Shown here piece by piece: positions 5,813 through 10,123 of a stretch of DNA of 10,123 nucleotides. The stretch comes from Patescibacteria group bacterium. Its GTDB lineage: Bacteria > Patescibacteriota > WWE3 > 2-01-FULL-39-13. A program made the position numbers and the translations under genes. Each line of letters starts with the position of its first letter. Positions within the stretch are counted from its first letter, which is position 1. The stretch spans positions 1 through 10,123 of the forward strand of contig JAUPVU010000073.1 of NCBI GenBank assembly GCA_030916925.1. The letters run 5' to 3'. A model generated the notes under the pieces. The model searched no databases. It was not told the origin of the DNA and saw nothing but the letters and a program-made list of their open reading frames with translations.

Positions 5813-6943
5813 TTATATTAATGCTGCAATTTCTAAAAGTCTGTTATATTTCGCAACGCGCTCCCCTCTTGCTGGAGATCCAAATTTCACATAATCGCTT
5901 TGAATGCCAACGGCTAAGTCAGAAATAAAATCATCATTTGTATCGGTTCCACGATGAGAAACGATAACTTTCCACCCAGCGTCCTTGGCCATTTTAACAA
6001 CTTTTAGTGTTTCATATATAGTACCGATTTGATTTGGTTTGATGATTATTGCGTTACCGACATTTCGCTTAATAGCTTCTGTTAATAGTTTTGGATTTGT
6101 AGTTGTGAGGTCGTCTGTTACAACTTGGATTTTATTTAAGTGTTTAGAGGCGAAAAATTCCCAGTTAGCCCAGTCTTCTTCGCCTAGGGGATCTTCAATC
6201 GAACTAATTGGAAAGTCCGTTAACAGTTCGTCATAGTTTGGAATATCTTCTTTAGGAATTGTGCTTGCAGCTACATCTAAGGCAATTTTTTCGTCTCGTA
6301 AAAATTTAGTCATTATTTCTAACGACATTCTATTGTCAAAACCTTCTGGTGAAAAAGCACCCTCTGCCCCTACATTCGTAGATTTACCTAGATTATGTAG
6401 CTCTTTTTTTACTGAGTTGTAAATTTCTACACCTCTTGGGATTTCATTGACTATTGCCATGAATTCTTGTATCGTTGCATCGCTCGACCCATGGGCTCCC
6501 CCTTCTAGCATAAGCATCATATATTTGGGCATTTTAAAATTTATTACCTCAAGAGGTATCTCTGGGTTTAATAGTTTATGAATATATTCGTAAGTTTCAT
6601 GTCTTTGAGTTATCGCAATTGCCTTAGTAAAAGCCACTGAAAGTCCTAGGAGTGTATTGCCACCTAGTTTAGATTTATTTTCGGTGTTATCCATTTGAAG
6701 GAGCTTAATATCTAAATCGAAAGTAGATTTAAATTCTATGCCAATGAGTTCATCCTTAATCTCTTCGATTATAAATAATGCTGCTTCTGCTTCAATTGTA
6801 TCTACTTCACTAGCGCCCTTTGATAAGCCACCTGGTACAGATGCGCTTCCCACTGTTCCGTCATCAAGTTCTACTTTGACCTCAATAGTCCAGTTACCAA
6901 CAGAGTTTAAGATCTTTCGACCGTAAATATTTCTAATTTGCAT
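5813..6943 (-). CDS. eno: Enolase (phosphopyruvate hydratase), short divergent form
   Basis: Enolase dehydrates 2-phosphoglycerate to phosphoenolpyruvate. The order of motifs is canonical: IYGRKILNSVGN (6-17), VPGGLSKG with loop Ser41 (36-43), GGAHGSSDATIQEFM with His151 and Glu160 (148-162), VGAEGAFSP with Glu194 (191-199), LDVAAS with metal Asp223 (222-227), SIEDP with Glu250 (248-252), TDDL with Asp277 (276-279), IIKPNQIGT with Lys302 (300-308), VSHRGTD with His330 and Arg331 (328-334), and KFGSPARGERVAKYNRLLEI with Lys353 (353-372). All catalytic and metal residues are therefore present. It is about 55 residues shorter than usual enzymes. The LRDGD region after the serine loop is missing and the segment before metal Asp223 is short. 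Normally strict positions differ: VGDEGG is VGAEGA and SHRSGET is SHRGTDT. The gene follows ppsA by 6 nt in the same frame, with no Shine-Dalgarno sequence, suggesting coupled translation. Confidence 0.95.
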   Translation of the reverse strand: MQIRNIYGRKILNSVGNWTIEVKVELDDGTVGSASVPGGLSKGASEVDTIEAEAALFIIEEIKDELIGIEFKSTFDLDIKLLQMDNTENKSKLGGNTLLGLSVAFTKAIAITQRHETYEYIHKLLNPEIPLEVINFKMPKYMMLMLEGGAHGSSDATIQEFMAIVNEIPRGVEIYNSVKKELHNLGKSTNVGAEGAFSPEGFDNRMSLEIMTKFLRDEKIALDVAASTIPKEDIPNYDELLTDFPISSIEDPLGEEDWANWEFFASKHLNKIQVVTDDLTTTNPKLLTEAIKRNVGNAIIIKPNQIGTIYETLKVVKMAKDAGWKVIVSHRGTDTNDDFISDLAVGIQSDYVKFGSPARGERVAKYNRLLEIAALI

Positions 6944-6949
6944 TCTGGA

Positions 6950-9238
6950 TTATTTTTTTTTGCGAACGAGTGCTAACTCAGACTCCGCAACTATTTTACG
7001 TGTAAGGTAGGCGACATCTGGTGATACTGAAACGGATGTCGTTCCCCATTCGACTAGTTTTCTTGTTAATTCAGGATATCTAGTTGGAGCTTGTCCGCAA
7101 ATTGAGACTTTAACGCCTCTTCTTTTCGCTGTAGTTATAATCTTTTCCAATGCCCAAAGTACGGCAGGATTTCTTTCGTCATAGACATCTGCGATTTTTG
7201 GATTATCTCTATCTAATCCTAGAATTAACATAGTTAAGTCATTTGATCCAATTGATAAACCATCAAGTCCAGCATCAATAAATTCATCTAACATAATTAC
7301 ATTAGAAGGAATCTCTACCATCATATATAGTTCAAAACTACCTTTCCTTGTTAATCCGTGGGCTGACAATATTTTCTTACACTTAATGAATTGCTCGACC
7401 GTCCTTACAAAAGGAAGCATCAATTGTAAATTCTTATATCCCAATTTATTTCTAACTCGTTTGATTGCCTCTATTTCCATAGCAAAGACTTCTTCATTAT
7501 CAAGGTATCTTGAAACTCCTCTATAACCGATTAATGGATTTTGTTCTTCCTGCTCAAATTTATCTCCACCTTTAAGTGCTCGATATTCATTTGTTTTAAA
7601 ATCGTTTGCTCTATAAATTATTGGCCTTGGATTAAACGCTTTTGCAAACACAGTTAATCCTTCTACAAGTTTATTTATAAATTCTTCTTGTTTTCCTTCT
7701 TCTATAAATTGTCTCGGATGTTTACCTATTTCGGCCATCATAAACTCAGCCCTTAATAGTCCAACGCCATCAACACCCATCGCTGCAACTTTTGGAGCTA
7801 GTTCTGGTTCACCGAGATTTACATAAACTTTTGTTGCTGTTTTGGCAGTTTTATATTCCGAATAATCTTTTTCAGGCTCCAAGGCTTTTAGTTCTGCAAG
7901 ATAATCTCCTGCGTAAACTTTTCCTTGATATCCGTTCACTGTTACTTGATCACCAGTTTTTAGCATTTTGGTAGCTAATTCGGTTCCCACAATTGCTGGG
8001 ATGCCAAGTTCTCGGGAGACGATTGCAGCATGTGAGGTTGCTCCGCCTTCATCAGTCACGATGGCGCCGGCTTTTCTCATAGCTGGAACAAAGTCTGGAT
8101 TAGTCATTTCGGTAACTAATATCTCGCCCTGTTGCACTAGATTGATTTCGCTCGCTGAATGAATGATTCTGACTTTACCTGTCGCGTATCCTGGTGAAGC
8201 TGGATTTCCATCTAGTAAAATATCTTTTTGTGGAATATTTACTTTAAGATTTTGCTCTTCAGCTGCATCTGCATTTTTTGTTAAGGTTGTAATTGGTCTT
8301 GTTTGAACGATATAGATTTTGTTTTTGTACATTCCCCATTCTATGTCTTGAGGATGTTTATAGTGCTGTTCGAGTTTTAGTCCAATCGTTGCGAGTTCAG
8401 TTACTAATTTATCTTCAAGTTTTTGGACATCTTGATAATCGCGTGAAATTGCAACTCTCCCTTGTTTGGTTAACTGCCACGTTTGCTTAACAATGTGTTT
8501 TTTCTTAATATTTAAACCTTTTTTTTCTAAGATATATTGGTCTGGAGTGATTGTTCCTGAAACGACAGTTTCTCCTAAACCATAAGCAGCTTCTACTGAT
8601 ATTTCATCCTTATTATTTGTAAGTGGGTTTACTGTAAACATAATTCCAGAAACTTCGCTTTGAATCATAAGTTGAATTGGCACCGCGATACCTACTTTAA
8701 AATGATCAAATCCTTGTCTGCTCCTGTAATAGATTGCTCTTGCCCCAAATAATGATGCCCAGCAGTTTTGTGTAGCACGCGCTACGTTTTGCCAACCAAT
8801 AATATTTAGATATGTCTCTTGCTGGCCAGCGAAACTAGCGTCAGGTAAATCTTCTGCCGTTGCTGATGATCTAACGGCTACTTGTTTATCTGAGTTTCCA
8901 CACAAAAAATGATATGCAGATTTTATTTCTTGAATGGTTGCCTCAGACATTGCTGTTTCTTTAATGATTTTTTGTATCTCTTGGGCGGTAGATTGTAATA
9001 ATTTGGAATTTTCTATGTCGATATCTGTTAACTTTTTCTTGATCATTTCCATCAGCCCGTTTTCTTTTATAAAGCGGTAATATGCGTTAGAAGTAACGAC
9101 AAATCCATCAGGGACAGGTATTCCATTATTGAACATTTCTCCCAGATTCGCGCCTTTTCCGCCGGCAATTGGTATATCGCCTTTTCCTAATTGTGAGAAT
9201 GGAAGAATTAAACTTTCAGAGTTATTGGAGTTGGGCAT
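6950..9238 (-). CDS. ppsA: Phosphoenolpyruvate synthase (pyruvate, water dikinase)
   Basis: PEP synthase converts pyruvate, ATP and water to phosphoenolpyruvate, AMP and phosphate; in the reverse direction it can make ATP from AMP. All three domains are present in the 762 residues. The ATP-grasp N-terminal domain has AGGKGANLGEM (25-35), AVRSSATAEDLPDASFAGQQ (121-140) and QTRPITTLT (312-320). The swivelling phosphohistidine domain has TDEGGATSHAAIVSRELGIP (395-414) with phosphorylated His403. The C-terminal PEP/pyruvate barrel has GLLRAEFM (493-500), the ALKGGDKFEQEEQNPLIGYRG region (554-574), SIGSNDLTM (662-670) and SICGQAP with catalytic Cys714 (712-718). Length is slightly under the usual 790. 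The gene ends in a run of nine A bases just before the TAA. Eno follows 6 nt downstream in one transcription unit. The start at 9238 is supported by an extended -10 just upstream. Confidence 0.96.
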   Translation of the reverse strand: MPNSNNSESLILPFSQLGKGDIPIAGGKGANLGEMFNNGIPVPDGFVVTSNAYYRFIKENGLMEMIKKKLTDIDIENSKLLQSTAQEIQKIIKETAMSEATIQEIKSAYHFLCGNSDKQVAVRSSATAEDLPDASFAGQQETYLNIIGWQNVARATQNCWASLFGARAIYYRSRQGFDHFKVGIAVPIQLMIQSEVSGIMFTVNPLTNNKDEISVEAAYGLGETVVSGTITPDQYILEKKGLNIKKKHIVKQTWQLTKQGRVAISRDYQDVQKLEDKLVTELATIGLKLEQHYKHPQDIEWGMYKNKIYIVQTRPITTLTKNADAAEEQNLKVNIPQKDILLDGNPASPGYATGKVRIIHSASEINLVQQGEILVTEMTNPDFVPAMRKAGAIVTDEGGATSHAAIVSRELGIPAIVGTELATKMLKTGDQVTVNGYQGKVYAGDYLAELKALEPEKDYSEYKTAKTATKVYVNLGEPELAPKVAAMGVDGVGLLRAEFMMAEIGKHPRQFIEEGKQEEFINKLVEGLTVFAKAFNPRPIIYRANDFKTNEYRALKGGDKFEQEEQNPLIGYRGVSRYLDNEEVFAMEIEAIKRVRNKLGYKNLQLMLPFVRTVEQFIKCKKILSAHGLTRKGSFELYMMVEIPSNVIMLDEFIDAGLDGLSIGSNDLTMLILGLDRDNPKIADVYDERNPAVLWALEKIITTAKRRGVKVSICGQAPTRYPELTRKLVEWGTTSVSVSPDVAYLTRKIVAESELALVRKKK

Positions 9239-9247
9239 AGTAAGTTA

Positions 9248-9256
9248 ATACTACCA
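9248..9256 (-). promoter_or_regulatory. Extended -10 promoter element for ppsA-eno
   Basis: On the minus strand the bases read TGGTAGTAT, an extended -10 with hexamer TAGTAT (9253-9248). Nine bases separate it from the ATG whose first base is 9238, giving a leader of about zero to three bases. An overlapping alternative hexamer TATTAA would place six bases before the ATG. No Shine-Dalgarno sequence is present. It shares the 83-bp divergent region with the promoter of the gene at 9322. Confidence 0.5.
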
Positions 9257-9305
9257 CTCTTTAAATGAGTTTGGAAAGGATTTGAAACTGGTAGGATGAC
9301 CGTTT

Positions 9306-9314
9306 TGCTACAAT
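9306..9314 (+). promoter_or_regulatory. Extended -10 promoter element for the gene at 9322; it decides the start codon
   Basis: TGCTACAAT is an extended -10 with hexamer TACAAT (9309-9314). The ATG at 9316 begins only one base after the hexamer, too close to be on the transcript, while the in-frame ATG at 9322 lies seven bases after it. A TTGAAA at 9282-9287 is a possible -35, but its 21-nt spacing is too long to rely on. Confidence 0.6.
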
Positions 9315-9321
9315 AATGTTA

Positions 9322-10044
9322 ATGAGATTGTCTAATCGTAGTAATTCATTTTTCCTCTTACTGTTAGCCATATTGCTTTTAACAAACGTCTATTTATTAA
9401 TATGGTGGAATAGGCAAAATTCATTGGAACCTTACAATAATAAGCCTGCTGGAATTCCTACTAGCTCGCCTAGTGTTAAGTATGATTTGCCAAATCAGAT
9501 AACTTTTGAAGAGATGAATGGAATTGAGATAGAAGTTGAAGAAGTACTAAATGATCAAAGTGTTAGGATTTCAATAATTGATACTACTTCTAACAAGAAA
9601 GTCTTAGTTAAGGAGCCACTTCAACTTTGGGCATCTGTAAATACGTATATTAGTCCCAATCGTGAGCATATTGTTTTATCTTCAGGTAGCTATATATTTC
9701 GAAGCACTTTTTTGATTTCACTAAATAGTGGAGAATTGATGATGCCTAATTTTACAGGTGGAAGAGTTTTTCTGACAGATGAGTATTTTGTATTCGAGGA
9801 CTTAAATGGGATTATAACGTCGGATTATCCATATGAATATGTGGATGTCGTGGTTAGGGATTTGAAAACTTCGTCGTCGAAAACAATATTTAAATCTGAT
9901 AGTTTAAATACCTATAATATAGAAAATGTAGGGATGGATACGGTTACGGTAAAACACTATTACGTTTCAGAGTCGAATCAATGGGTACCGTCCACCGATG
10001 GGCAGGTTGAATATAGTGAAGAGACCCTAATGTATAAACTCTAA
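9322..10044 (+). CDS. Small membrane-anchored extracytoplasmic protein; function unknown
   Basis: With the start at 9322 the protein has 240 residues. A short basic N-terminus (MRLSNRS) is followed by one hydrophobic helix (about 9-29, FFLLLLAILLLTNVYLLIWW). This looks like an uncleaved signal anchor, since no cleavage site or lipobox follows. A Pro/Ser/Asn linker (about 30-50) then leads to a domain of about 190 residues rich in short beta-like strands, aromatics and acidic residues, including IVLSSGSYIFRSTFLISLNSG and VDVVVRDLKTSSSKTIFKSD (20 residues each or nearly so). The alternation hints at a beta-sandwich or propeller-like fragment, by eye only. The ATG at 9316 would add just two residues but overlaps the promoter. 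The gene is divergent from ppsA. Its TAA overlaps by four bases a possible convergent gene. No family is recognised. Confidence 0.82.
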   Translation: MRLSNRSNSFFLLLLAILLLTNVYLLIWWNRQNSLEPYNNKPAGIPTSSPSVKYDLPNQITFEEMNGIEIEVEEVLNDQSVRISIIDTTSNKKVLVKEPLQLWASVNTYISPNREHIVLSSGSYIFRSTFLISLNSGELMMPNFTGGRVFLTDEYFVFEDLNGIITSDYPYEYVDVVVRDLKTSSSKTIFKSDSLNTYNIENVGMDTVTVKHYYVSESNQWVPSTDGQVEYSEETLMYKL

Positions 10045-10121
10045 ATATAATTAGAAATAATTTTCCGCATATTGTTGTAGGCATTTTGTAGAGTTTTCAG
10101 GTCAATATTGTGTTGTACTTC
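10041..10121 (-). CDS. Possible C-terminal end of a minus-strand gene (partial, 5' end outside window)
   Basis: On the minus strand a frame is open from the right edge for 26 codons and ends at a TAG (10043-10041). The visible peptide (EVQHNIDLKTLQNAYNNMRK then IISNYI) looks like the amphipathic helix that often ends a soluble protein. It would be convergent with the neighbouring gene and overlap its stop by four bases, in keeping with the tight packing seen elsewhere. The piece is short enough to be open by chance, so this is tentative. Confidence 0.35.
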   Translation of the reverse strand, partial: EVQHNIDLKTLQNAYNNMRKIISNYI

Positions 10122-10123
10122 AT

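Noticed and set aside
7792..8490. Plus-strand open frames opposite ppsA
   Set aside because: They are antisense shadows of strongly conserved ppsA coding sequence and have no starts with promoters or protein-like composition of their own.
1..10123. Possible alternative genetic code with UGA as glycine, since the complete genes all end in TAA or TAG
   Set aside because: All conserved glycines in RsmI, PEP synthase, enolase and the mutase are encoded by ordinary GGN codons in full-length frames, with no need to read TGA. The bias toward TAA and TAG is explained by low G+C. The partial gene at 2-169 seems to end in TGA.

Overview
The window looks like a compact, AT-rich bacterial chromosome segment (roughly one third G+C by eye), most likely from the Candidate Phyla Radiation (Patescibacteria). 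The reasons are indirect: short divergent versions of universal enzymes (a 376-residue enolase, a 244-residue RsmI), very tight gene packing, no recognisable Shine-Dalgarno sequence before any start, and single-pass surface-type proteins of no known family. The phylum is an inference, not a measurement.

Layout. At the left edge is the C-terminal end of a probable membrane protein (2-169). It overlaps by four bases a small helical-repeat-like protein (166-567), which is followed by a phosphoribosyltransferase-fold protein with an altered active-site loop (587-1018). A DedA-family membrane protein runs the other way (1045-1689). Divergent from it, a plus-strand series holds an RDD-family membrane protein (1746-2654), the 16S rRNA methyltransferase RsmI (2672-3406), a cofactor-dependent phosphoglycerate mutase (3419-4186) and a large single-pass membrane protein of unknown function (4236-5798). 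Convergent with that series is a minus-strand pair, phosphoenolpyruvate synthase (9238-6950) then enolase (6943-5813). Divergent from ppsA is a small membrane-anchored protein (9322-10044). The right edge may hold the end of a minus-strand gene. No intergenic stretch reaches 300 bases. I saw no RNA gene, insertion sequence, CRISPR array or defence system.

How the genes work together. Phosphoglycerate mutase, enolase and PEP synthase carry out consecutive steps between 3-phosphoglycerate and pyruvate, so the right-centre of the window is a lower-glycolysis/gluconeogenesis block. ppsA and eno are 6 nt apart and form an operon. They are in the same reading frame, so one TAA codon and two further codons separate them from an open fusion.

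The most striking signal is regulatory. At least six genes have a -10 element, usually extended (TGnTAnnnT), ending only 6-9 nt before the ATG, and none has a Shine-Dalgarno sequence. This predicts that leaderless mRNA is the normal mode of gene expression here. The same spacing moves the start of the last gene from 9316 to 9322. I found no convincing new multi-gene system. The best leads are the leaderless architecture, the altered phosphoribosyltransferase and the ppsA/eno arrangement.
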